Shown piece after piece: positions 1 through 6,217 of a stretch of DNA of 8,302 bases (positions within the stretch are counted from its first letter, which is position 1; the number at the start of each line of letters is the position of its first letter). A model generated the notes under the pieces. That model worked only from the letters and a program-made list of their open reading frames with translations, ran no database searches and was not told the DNA's origin. A program made the position numbers and the translations under genes. The stretch spans positions 1-8,302 of the forward strand of contig DASUWQ010000367.1 in the NCBI GenBank assembly GCA_036378375.1, given 5' to 3'. This DNA comes from JAFAVN01 sp036378375. Its GTDB lineage: Bacteria; Verrucomicrobiota; Verrucomicrobiia; Chthoniobacterales; JAFAMB01.

Positions 1-122
1 GCGTTGTCATTCAGTCGGGCGATGTGGCTTTGTCCGAGCTGGCGGTAGGCACCGCGGCTACACCTCTAATGTTGCTGGTTACATTGGCTTCTGTTCGCAA
101 CACCGGTCGCGACCATGAATAA
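1..122 (+). CDS. MbhD-like (DUF4040) antiporter subunit, C-terminal end only
   Basis: Only the last 39 codons are present; the reading frame enters from the left edge (first whole codon at 3) and ends at TAA 120-122. The visible residues include QSGDVALSELAVGTAATPLM, which resembles the 'APDVALTEAAVGAG' signature near the end of the MbhD/DUF4040 domain. In Mrp antiporters this domain is usually part of the C-terminal region of MrpA. In Mbh-type complexes it is a separate small membrane subunit. Here it ends as a free C-terminus, and the next gene starts inside it (ATG at 115, overlap ATGAATAA), so translational coupling is likely. Whether the missing N-terminus belongs to a short MbhD protein or to a longer MrpA-like protein cannot be seen; the following MbhE-like domain in the next gene favours the short form. 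Identification rests on a short motif and on context. Confidence 0.72.
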   Translation, partial: VVIQSGDVALSELAVGTAATPLMLLVTLASVRNTGRDHE

Positions 123-879
123 CTCAGCTCGTATATTAATGACTGGAGCGGGTGGACTTGGAATAGCCATTCTTCTGTTCCGGGGTATTTTCTCGCTCCC
201 AGGCTTCGGCAAGTACCCGGGTCCATACGGTGACGTTATCAACACCATTGCTCCATTTGAACGTCAGATCACCAATGTCGTGACCGCGGTCAACTTCGAT
301 TACCGTGCATTGGATACCCTGGGCGAAGAATCCATCTTATTTGGAGCAGTCTCTGGGATCGTATTGTTATTACGCAGTAAACGAGGCGAGTCGCCCGATT
401 CGCCAGCTCAGCCGCCGGCCGACCATCGGCCGGTCGAAGCACGAAGCGATGCCATATCCTGGGTGAGCCTTGTCCTGATCGCAGTAACCAATTTATTCGG
501 TATTTACATGGTGATTCATGGTACCCTCACTCCGGGTGGCGGTTTTCAGGGTGGCGCAATTCTGGGTACGGCTTCCATGCTGGTTTACATTGCGGGCGGT
601 TACCGAGCTTATCGGAAGAGTACGACCAAAGAATTAACGGAGGTGGTGGAAGCGATCGCAGCCGGCAGCTATTCACTGATCGGCATTGGTTCTATGTTGG
701 CCGGACAAGCTTTTCTGGCAAACGTTTTACCGTTGGGCAGCCGAGACACCGTGCTTTCCGGCGGTGACATCCCAGTCATCAATTACGCCGTAGGTTTAGA
801 AGTGGCAGCCGGGTTTGCCTTACTTTTCAGCGAGTTTCTGGAAGAAACGCGTGCTCTCAAGCCAGAGAACAGATCATGA
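115..879 (+). CDS. MbhE-MnhB fusion subunit of Mrp-type Na+/H+ antiporter
   Basis: This 254-residue membrane protein appears to join two subunits. Residues about 8-87 form an MbhE-like part: a first hydrophobic segment (about 9-30), the motif NFDYRALDTLGEE at 60-72, and a second membrane segment ending near 86. Residues about 88-112 are a hydrophilic linker rich in Arg, Ser, Pro and Glu. Residues about 113-245 are an MnhB/MrpB domain with GIYMVIHGTLTPGGGFQGGA (129-148) and a final helix around NYAVGLEVAAGF. MrpB alone is usually about 140 residues. The subunit belongs to the ion-translocating membrane complex that exchanges Na+ for H+. The gene starts inside the preceding gene and overlaps the next by ATGA (876-879), as expected in a coupled operon. 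An 8-base-pair hairpin lies in the linker codons. Family assignment is firm; the exact partners and transported ion are inferred. Confidence 0.88.
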   Translation: MNNSARILMTGAGGLGIAILLFRGIFSLPGFGKYPGPYGDVINTIAPFERQITNVVTAVNFDYRALDTLGEESILFGAVSGIVLLLRSKRGESPDSPAQPPADHRPVEARSDAISWVSLVLIAVTNLFGIYMVIHGTLTPGGGFQGGAILGTASMLVYIAGGYRAYRKSTTKELTEVVEAIAAGSYSLIGIGSMLAGQAFLANVLPLGSRDTVLSGGDIPVINYAVGLEVAAGFALLFSEFLEETRALKPENRS

Positions 880-1226
880 GCTATCTGGCTTACGTAGTCG
901 CGGCATGGTTATTTCTCGTATCGTTTTATGCCATTGTAACCACCCGTAATCTCATCCATGTGATCGTATGTCTCGTGGTGATGCAATCGTCCACCTACGC
1001 ATTGATTCTCTCCGTCGGATATAGGACTGGTGGTACCTCTCCGATCTTCCTAAAGAATGAAGCGCCACCCGGTACCCCGGCGGTAGATCCGATCGGCCAT
1101 GCTCTGGTACTGACTGATGTGGTGGTCGGCGCAACCGTGATGGCACTTTTATTAGCACTTGCTATCCAGGTGCAGAAACGGAGGGGTACTTTGGATCCCC
1201 ACGAACTTAGGCCGATGAAGGACTAG
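876..1226 (+). CDS. mrpC: Mrp antiporter subunit C (NuoK-like)
   Basis: The product has 116 residues with three hydrophobic segments (about 5-22, 27-48 and 77-99), the size and layout of MrpC/MnhC and of the related NuoK subunit of complex I. The stretch DPIGHALVLTDVVVGATVMA (71-90) matches the conserved 'DPLPQALVLTAIVIG' block of the family, with Asp81 where many members have Ala. Residues 50-72 form a loop containing Gly, Pro and charged residues. The subunit is an integral membrane part of the antiporter complex. Its start codon overlaps the stop of the previous gene (ATGA), and only one base separates it from the next gene, so co-translation is expected. The gene symbol is given by family resemblance. 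Confidence 0.88.
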   Translation: MSYLAYVVAAWLFLVSFYAIVTTRNLIHVIVCLVVMQSSTYALILSVGYRTGGTSPIFLKNEAPPGTPAVDPIGHALVLTDVVVGATVMALLLALAIQVQKRRGTLDPHELRPMKD

Positions 1227-1227
1227 C

Positions 1228-3048
1228 ATGTCTGAGCTTCCGGCCCTGGTCATCGCGGTTCCTTTACTGATAGCTGCTCTCCTCATGGCTCTGGCCAAGG
1301 TGTTGCCGAGAATTGCAGCCGATATCCTGGCTATTGTTACCGCCGCAGGCACGACTGCCGCCGCCATTCTGCTGCTTCAGGTATCATTAGGAAAAACAGT
1401 GGTGTATTGGTTTGGAGGCTGGACCCCGCAGCATGGTGTTGCGGTTGGGATCGGGTTTACCATCGATCCTTTGTCTGCCGGCCTAGCCGCCCTCGTTGGC
1501 TTACTCGTAACAGCGGCTTTGATCTTCGCCTGGCGCTTTTTCGAATCGGTGGGCAGCCTTTTTCATGCACTCATGCTGGTTTTCATGACTGCCATGATCG
1601 GTTTCTGTTTAACCGGTGATATCTTCACTATGTTTGTCTTTTTTGAACTGATGAGCGTAGTGGCGTTTGCGCTTACCGGGTACAAAATCGAAGCCTCCTC
1701 AATCGAGGGGGCATTAAACTTCGCGATAACTAATTCGATCGGGGCGTTCTTAACCCTATGGGGCATTGGCCTGCTCTACGGACGCACCGGCGCATTGAAC
1801 TTTGCCCAACTGCAGCGCGCGCTAGCGACTATACCCACTGACAGCATTATCCTTCCGTGTTTCGTATTAATCGCATCCGGCTATTTGATCAAAGCTGCGG
1901 TGGTGCCATTCCATTTCTGGTTGGGGGATGCTCACGCTGTCGCTCCCACACCAGTATGCGTGCTTTTTTCGGGTGTCATGGTCGAGCTCGGGGTATTCGG
2001 CGTATTTCGTGTCTATTGGTTGATATTTGAACCGGCGTTGAAACCGGACGAACCAAAGATTCGTCTGGTGTTTCTGTTGCTCGGAGTGGCTACCTCAATG
2101 CTAGGGGCGATCATGTGCTTTTGGCAGCGGCACATTAAACGTTTGTTGGCATTCTCCACTATAAGCCACATCGGAATCGTCCTTGCCGGATGCGGTACGC
2201 TGACCGCTCGAGGACTAGCCGGCGCCAGCATGTATCTTGTCGGCCACGCGCTGGTAAAAGGTTCATTGTTTATGTCTGCCGGTATGCTTCTGCAGCGGTT
2301 CGGATCAGTGGATGAGATAGAATTGCGGGGTCGGGGACGTGAATGGCAGTGGATCGGAATTGTTGTCGCGCTTGCCGGTCTCGGGTTAGCTGGATTCCCG
2401 CCCTTTGGGACCTATCAAGGCAAAGCTCTGATCGATGAAGGAGTGCAGAGCATCGGCCAACGCTGGTCACAATGGGTGTTTATCGCGGCATCGGCTTTAA
2501 CCTCTGCTGCCGTGTTGCGCGGAGCCGCAAGGATTTTTTTGGGCTGGGGTAGGATGAATTCAGAAGCGCAGAGGTCCCCGACTGAGCACGAGGAAAAAGA
2601 GACTAGACCCGAGGCGGACAGAGTGCCTTTGATGATGATCGTAACACCGTCGGTGATGGTGCTCTTACCGATTTTATTCGGGCTATCCTTCTTTTTTATG
2701 CCCGCGACCGAGGCCGCAGCGGAAAGGTTTATGCAATCCGTCAGTTATTCAGCCACCGTACTGGATGGGACACCCACAGGGCCCGTCAAGACGGCCGGAT
2801 CTGTCTCCGTCGGCCCGGACAGTATTGTGCTCGCATTTGCAACTGCACTCCTGGCAATATCGATTGCACTGGGCGATCTATTCGGAGATCGTTTACCCCG
2901 GACTCTGGCTCGTTGGTTCGGCTCCACCATAGACCTGCTGCTAAGTCCGCTACGTGCGATCCACAGCGGCGACTTTCGAGATTATGCCGCCTGGTTAGCA
3001 ATTGGGGTAACCATCTTCGGCGGCGCCATGGCTTGGGCGCTGCACTGA
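1228..3048 (+). CDS. mrpD: Mrp antiporter subunit D (NuoL/M/N-like proton-conducting subunit)
   Basis: The product is a 606-residue polytopic membrane protein of the proton-conducting transporter family (complex I antiporter-like subunits). Family landmarks are the TM5 glutamate in FVFFELMSVVAFAL (E140), the TM7 lysine and following block GYLIKAAVVPFHFWLGDAHA (K222), RHIKRLLAFSTISHIG (301-316), VGHALVKGSLFMSAG (338-352, K344) and GLAGFPPFGTYQGKAL (K399). These residues line the proposed proton path in related proteins. Two features are unusual. It is about 110 residues longer than a typical MrpD of about 490-500, with a hydrophilic linker (about 441-466) and further hydrophobic segments (about 468-491, 531-549, 585-604). 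The position of the TM8 lysine in NuoM-like proteins is Glu (E253 in SGVMVELGVFG). It starts one base after the previous stop and is the last recognisable gene of the operon. Confidence 0.9.
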   Translation: MSELPALVIAVPLLIAALLMALAKVLPRIAADILAIVTAAGTTAAAILLLQVSLGKTVVYWFGGWTPQHGVAVGIGFTIDPLSAGLAALVGLLVTAALIFAWRFFESVGSLFHALMLVFMTAMIGFCLTGDIFTMFVFFELMSVVAFALTGYKIEASSIEGALNFAITNSIGAFLTLWGIGLLYGRTGALNFAQLQRALATIPTDSIILPCFVLIASGYLIKAAVVPFHFWLGDAHAVAPTPVCVLFSGVMVELGVFGVFRVYWLIFEPALKPDEPKIRLVFLLLGVATSMLGAIMCFWQRHIKRLLAFSTISHIGIVLAGCGTLTARGLAGASMYLVGHALVKGSLFMSAGMLLQRFGSVDEIELRGRGREWQWIGIVVALAGLGLAGFPPFGTYQGKALIDEGVQSIGQRWSQWVFIAASALTSAAVLRGAARIFLGWGRMNSEAQRSPTEHEEKETRPEADRVPLMMIVTPSVMVLLPILFGLSFFFMPATEAAAERFMQSVSYSATVLDGTPTGPVKTAGSVSVGPDSIVLAFATALLAISIALGDLFGDRLPRTLARWFGSTIDLLLSPLRAIHSGDFRDYAAWLAIGVTIFGGAMAWALH

Positions 3049-3067
3049 ATGCTTTTCCGGCAACCAA

Positions 3068-3104
3068 ACGCAGGGATTTCACGCAAGGACGCAAAGACGA
3101 AGAC
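3068..3104 (+). repeat. Short tandem units of 8 bases (ACGCAAGG type)
   Basis: Three consecutive 8-base units, ACGCAAGG (3081-3088), ACGCAAAG (3089-3096) and ACGAAGAC (3097-3104), are preceded by a related ACGCAGGG (3068-3075) and five other bases. They abut the large inverted repeat and probably belong to the same intergenic element. Purine-rich 'acgcaaagacgcaaag' runs of this kind occur between genes in several environmental phyla, from my general recollection. No function is visible. Confidence 0.6.
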
Positions 3105-3107
3105 AAA

Positions 3108-3188
3108 TTTCACCACAAGGCCACAAAGGCCGCAAAGATCTGAGACAGAAAATTCCCTCTTTGTGGCCTTTGCGGCCTTGCTGTGAAA
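3108..3188. repeat. Large imperfect inverted repeat (30-base arms, 21-base loop)
   Basis: The left arm (3108-3137) and the reverse complement of the right arm (3159-3188) agree at 26 of 30 positions; the loop is 3138-3158. Each arm carries a doubled unit of the type AAGGCCRCAAAGGCC, so the element is both palindromic and internally repetitive. One mismatch pair would form a G-T wobble in RNA. It lies 60 bases beyond the antiporter stop codon. No U-run follows either arm on either strand, so it is not a classical terminator, although a hairpin this long could still affect mRNA 3' ends. The form suggests a dispersed intergenic palindromic repeat (REP/MITE-like). Copy number elsewhere in the genome cannot be judged from here. 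Confidence 0.8.
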
Positions 3189-3469
3189 AATCATTCTGGT
3201 CACCTTGGCAAAATTACGGCTTTCTCCCGCGGGGTTTGGTTATACGTACTCTCATCCAGGTTAAGATGAGCCATGACTAACTCCGGCGGCGTATGAGTCA
3301 ACCATTGAGACAAGGATAGGTCCTCGAAACGGTCTGCTCGACTGCGATTCAGTCCAACTCCCCGTCCAGGCTTATGCTACTGGGAACCGAAAGCTGCTTG
3401 TCTTTAGCCGGCGTAGGCCGGAGGTTATAACTGTAGGTTCGTTTCGCGCTAACCGATAGACTCGCTGCA

Positions 3470-5323
3470 ATGGAGTTGGTTAAGTTAGATGGTGCTATTA
3501 AACGGGCGCAGACCGCCCTGCTGAAACTGCAGAAGCCCGAGGGTTATTGGCTAGGAGAGCTAGAAGCTAACTCGACCTTGTGTGCGGACTATGTCGCTTT
3601 CACTCACTGGGCGGGAAACGTCGGCCCGGATCGTGAGAAAAAGTGTGCGGAACACTTACTGGAAAAGCAGCTTGAAGAGGGTGGGTGGAGCGTTTATCCA
3701 GGCGGCCCGGCCTGCCTTGATCCTTCTATCAAAGCGTATTTCGCGCTCAAACTGTCAGGACTCGAAACAGATGATCCTCGATTACGAAGAGCCGCCGCGC
3801 TCATCCGGGATTTCGGTGGAATTGCTAAATCGCGCTTTTACACCCGATTCAACTTAGCTCTGCTGGGACAAGTTTCTTGGAGCGAACTCCCAGCAATACC
3901 GGTTGAGCTGGTGCTGCTACCGAAGTCGTTTCCGGTCAATCTGTATTCCATGTCTGCTTGGACACGGGCCATGGTAGTTCCGATGGCGATCACCCAACAT
4001 TTTGCACCAACACGGCACATCTCGCTCAAGCGTGGCATTTCAGAACTTCAGGTTCCAGACGGTCAAAAGAAGACTTTCCGGCGAGATAGCTGGTTTTCGG
4101 GAGCGTTGGCTTCCCTGAATTTCTTGCAACGCTGTGGGTTAGTTCCTTCACGGGAATCCGCTTTAATGGCCGCGAAACAATGGATGCTCGAACGCCTAAA
4201 CCTGGATGGAAACGGCTTGGGAGCTATTTTCCCTTCAATTCTTCAGGCGTTGATCGCACTCCGGTGTTTAGGGTACGATCCCGATTCGCCGGTATATCAA
4301 AAGGCGGAAAAGACAATCGAAGGCCTGTTTCTGGAAGATGCCAAAGGGCTTCGTATTCAACCTTGTCTATCGCCCATTTGGGATACCGCGATCAGCTGCA
4401 TTGCGTTAGTGGAGTCCGGGGTGGAGGCTGATCATGCTGGACTTCAGAAGGCGGTGAATTGGATAGCAGCCCACCGAGTAACGACTAAAGGAGATTGGGC
4501 CGTTAATGATGCAAATGTAGAACCGAGCGCGTGGAGTTTTGAATTCAAAAATTCGTACTATCCAGACTTCGATGATACGGCAATGGTGCTACTCGCCCTG
4601 GATGAAGTCGGAGTTCCGAGGGACGACATAATGAAGAAAAGCCTGGAGTGGCTTTTAAGTGTGCAATCGCGCAATGGAGGTTGGGCAGCCTTCGACAAAG
4701 ACGCTCAAAATCCACTTCTTAGGTACCTGCCATTCGCAGATCATCGAGCGATCCTCGATCCGAGTTGTCCGGATATAACGGGCCGCGTCTTGGAAGTCCT
4801 TTCCAAGTTTCGAATTACGATTACCGATCCCAGAGTCCGTAGAGCGATCCAGTTCTTGAGAAATAAGCAGGAGAAGGATGGCTGCTGGTACGGTCGTTGG
4901 GGGGTTAATTATATTTACGGCACCTCTCAGGTGTTGCGAGGTATTCGTGCCGTCGGCAATGATATGAACCAAAGATGGGTTCAGCGGGCTGGCTCCTGGT
5001 TAGAAGCTCATCAAAACAAGGACGGAGGATGGGGTGAAAGCTGTGCTTCGTATGTTGATCCCACAGAGAAGGGGAGCGGGGAAACTACGGCCTCGCAAAC
5101 AGCCTGGGCTGTAATCGGGCTTTGCGCCTTTCCCGAGCTAAACCGGACCAGAATCGACCGAGGCATTAATTGGTTATTGGATCGCCAAAGGCCGGATGGC
5201 GCCTGGGACGAGGAGCTGCAGACCGGTACCGGGTTTCCGAGCGTATTGTATCTGCGATATGACTACTATAGAATCTACTGGCCTCTGCGCGCGTTAGCGA
5301 TTTACGCGTCGCTGCAGCTATAA
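3470..5323 (+). CDS. shc: Squalene-hopene cyclase
   Basis: This 617-residue enzyme cyclises squalene to pentacyclic hopene or diplopterol, the first committed step of hopanoid synthesis. Family members are monotopic proteins on the cytoplasmic membrane. The catalytic acid motif DxDD is DFDD (366-369), within YYPDFDDTAMVLLAL. Six QW repeats end at W27, W73, W405, W473, W521 and W579. Other landmarks are YPGGP (76-80), SAWTRAMVVP (162-171), PIWDTA (302-307), YGRWGVNYIYGT (474-485), GGWGESCASY (519-528) and GFPSVLYLRYDYY (588-600). From the Alicyclobacillus enzyme as I remember it, W164, W304, F357, W477, F589, Y597 and Y600 match W169, W312, F365, W489, F601, Y609 and Y612, while L593 replaces F605. 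Length is near the usual 630-680. ATG 3470 is the first start after an in-frame TAG at 3434; no strong ribosome site precedes it. No other hopanoid gene is adjacent. Confidence 0.95.
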   Translation: MELVKLDGAIKRAQTALLKLQKPEGYWLGELEANSTLCADYVAFTHWAGNVGPDREKKCAEHLLEKQLEEGGWSVYPGGPACLDPSIKAYFALKLSGLETDDPRLRRAAALIRDFGGIAKSRFYTRFNLALLGQVSWSELPAIPVELVLLPKSFPVNLYSMSAWTRAMVVPMAITQHFAPTRHISLKRGISELQVPDGQKKTFRRDSWFSGALASLNFLQRCGLVPSRESALMAAKQWMLERLNLDGNGLGAIFPSILQALIALRCLGYDPDSPVYQKAEKTIEGLFLEDAKGLRIQPCLSPIWDTAISCIALVESGVEADHAGLQKAVNWIAAHRVTTKGDWAVNDANVEPSAWSFEFKNSYYPDFDDTAMVLLALDEVGVPRDDIMKKSLEWLLSVQSRNGGWAAFDKDAQNPLLRYLPFADHRAILDPSCPDITGRVLEVLSKFRITITDPRVRRAIQFLRNKQEKDGCWYGRWGVNYIYGTSQVLRGIRAVGNDMNQRWVQRAGSWLEAHQNKDGGWGESCASYVDPTEKGSGETTASQTAWAVIGLCAFPELNRTRIDRGINWLLDRQRPDGAWDEELQTGTGFPSVLYLRYDYYRIYWPLRALAIYASLQL

Positions 5324-5329
5324 AGGCTT

Positions 5330-5351
5330 GGCTCCTTCCGGAGCCGTTTTT
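5330..5351 (+). terminator. Intrinsic terminator of the cyclase gene
   Basis: A perfect 6-base-pair stem, GGCTCC (5330-5335) with GGAGCC (5340-5345), closes a TTCC loop and is followed by G and five T residues (5347-5351). It begins seven bases after the cyclase stop codon. On the opposite strand the stem is not followed by a T-run, so it looks one-directional and is not an obvious terminator for the convergent Ku gene ending at 5362. Confidence 0.82.
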
Positions 5352-5361
5352 CAACAGCCTG

Positions 5362-6198
5362 TCAGGCGGCTTTTTTGCGGCTCCTTGGCCTAGGTTTCTT
5401 TGCTGCCTTCTCGGATTTTGTCTTACCGGTTTTTTGGTGAATGCTTTCTTGAAGGACGGAAACCAGATCGACGATGTTAGTCGCCCGTTTCTTTTTAGCC
5501 GATGCCGGAGCAAATTTACCGCCGGTCTCAATCTTCTTATCGATGAGCTCTTCGAGGGCTTCGTGGTATTCGTCAGTGTACTGGGTTGGATCCCACTTTG
5601 ACGACATACTTTCGATGAGCCGTTTAGCCATTTCCGTTTCAGGCTTCCGAAGCGATTTTGCGGCCGGCGCTTTGAATTCCGCCATATCGAGAAGTTCAGC
5701 CGGGAAACGCATCAGCTCTAAAATCAGAGCTTTTTTTTGTGGCTTCACCGCCGCCAAATGTTGCCGGGACCGAATTGCCACTTTAGCTATCGCGATCTTT
5801 CTGGTTTCAACGAGAGAGTCGTGCAGGAGCACGTAGGCTTTATCCCCACCTTTTCCAACCTCGAGATAGTATGGCTTATAGAAGAGAAGTGGATCCACTT
5901 CGTCAATCCGGACGAAGTTAAAAATGTCGACGGTCTGAGTGGCTTCCACGTCAACTCTCGCAAAATCTTCCTCCTTTAAAACGACGAATTTGTCCTTCTC
6001 GTATTCGTAACCTTTGACGATTTGATCCCAGGGCACTTCCTTGCCATCAGCCTCTGCAACCCTTTTATAGTTGATCGGACTCAAATCAGAACGGCGAAGC
6101 AGGTGAAATTTCAACTCCTCACGCCGGGTTGCAGGGAGGAGCGACACCGGAATGTTAACCAGGCCGAAGCTAATGGTTCCTTTCCAAAGCGCTCTCAT
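5362..6198 (-). CDS. ku: Ku protein (non-homologous end joining)
   Basis: The 278-residue product is a bacterial Ku, which as a homodimer ring binds DNA double-strand ends and recruits the ligase LigD for end joining. The N-terminus MRALWKGTISFGLVNIPVSL is the hallmark of the family. It is followed by the beta-barrel DNA-binding core (to about 240), with YEYEKDKFVVLKEEDF (64-79), DPLLFYKPYYLEVGKGG (102-118) and the RSRQHLAAVKPQKKALIL segment (143-160). The final 40 residues are rich in Lys, Arg and Ala, a basic tail typical of bacterial Ku that contributes to DNA binding and LigD contact in studied examples. Length is normal (about 260-300). It runs convergent to the cyclase, 38 bases apart, and is divergent from the ABC gene. 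No LigD or polymerase/nuclease domain is encoded here. No clear Shine-Dalgarno precedes the start. An A8 run (5731-5738) lies in the coding strand. Confidence 0.96.
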   Translation of the reverse strand: MRALWKGTISFGLVNIPVSLLPATRREELKFHLLRRSDLSPINYKRVAEADGKEVPWDQIVKGYEYEKDKFVVLKEEDFARVDVEATQTVDIFNFVRIDEVDPLLFYKPYYLEVGKGGDKAYVLLHDSLVETRKIAIAKVAIRSRQHLAAVKPQKKALILELMRFPAELLDMAEFKAPAAKSLRKPETEMAKRLIESMSSKWDPTQYTDEYHEALEELIDKKIETGGKFAPASAKKKRATNIVDLVSVLQESIHQKTGKTKSEKAAKKPRPRSRKKAA

Positions 6199-6217
6199 AG
6201 GTTTAAAAGCAGGGGGA

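Larger units (their letters stand above)
3049..3469. other. Non-coding gap between antiporter operon and cyclase gene
   Basis: No convincing gene is present. The left part (3068-3188) holds short tandem units and a large inverted repeat, listed separately. The remaining 280 bases form the upstream region of the squalene-hopene cyclase gene. Short open frames across this gap either overlap the end of the antiporter gene or read through the repeat, giving low-complexity peptides such as HKATKAAK, and are not supported. A small hairpin (CCGGC at 3408-3412, GCCGG at 3417-3421, loop GTAG) lies just before an AT-rich GTTATAAC (3424-3431), which could be a -10 element. I could not find a matching -35 hexamer at normal spacing. 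There is no clear intrinsic terminator after the antiporter operon. Confidence 0.7.

Noticed and set aside
2913..3143. Plus-strand 76-codon frame ending in HHKATKAAKI
   Set aside because: It is out of frame with the real antiporter gene and its tail is translated repeat, a well-known type of spurious prediction.
3108..3188. Large inverted repeat as a CRISPR fragment or riboswitch
   Set aside because: There is only one palindrome and no regularly spaced repeats with unique spacers; no riboswitch core recognised.
2786..3203. Two overlapping minus-strand open frames (106 and 73 codons) across the end of the antiporter gene and the repeat
   Set aside because: They are antisense to a well-supported membrane protein or read through the palindrome, giving low-complexity peptides; no family resemblance.
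3398..3431. Possible promoter: TTGTCT (3398-3403) with TATAAC (3426-3431)
   Set aside because: The spacer is 22 bases, too long for a standard sigma-70 promoter; the -10-like GTTATAAC is noted only as part of the gap description.
4655..4972. Minus-strand 105-codon open frame inside the cyclase gene
   Set aside because: It is fully antisense to a highly conserved cyclase region and has no recognisable domain.
5166..5531. Minus-strand 121-codon frame spanning the cyclase end, terminator and Ku tail
   Set aside because: It overlaps Ku in another frame on the same strand and crosses a terminator; composition is Arg/Pro-rich as expected of a shadow frame.
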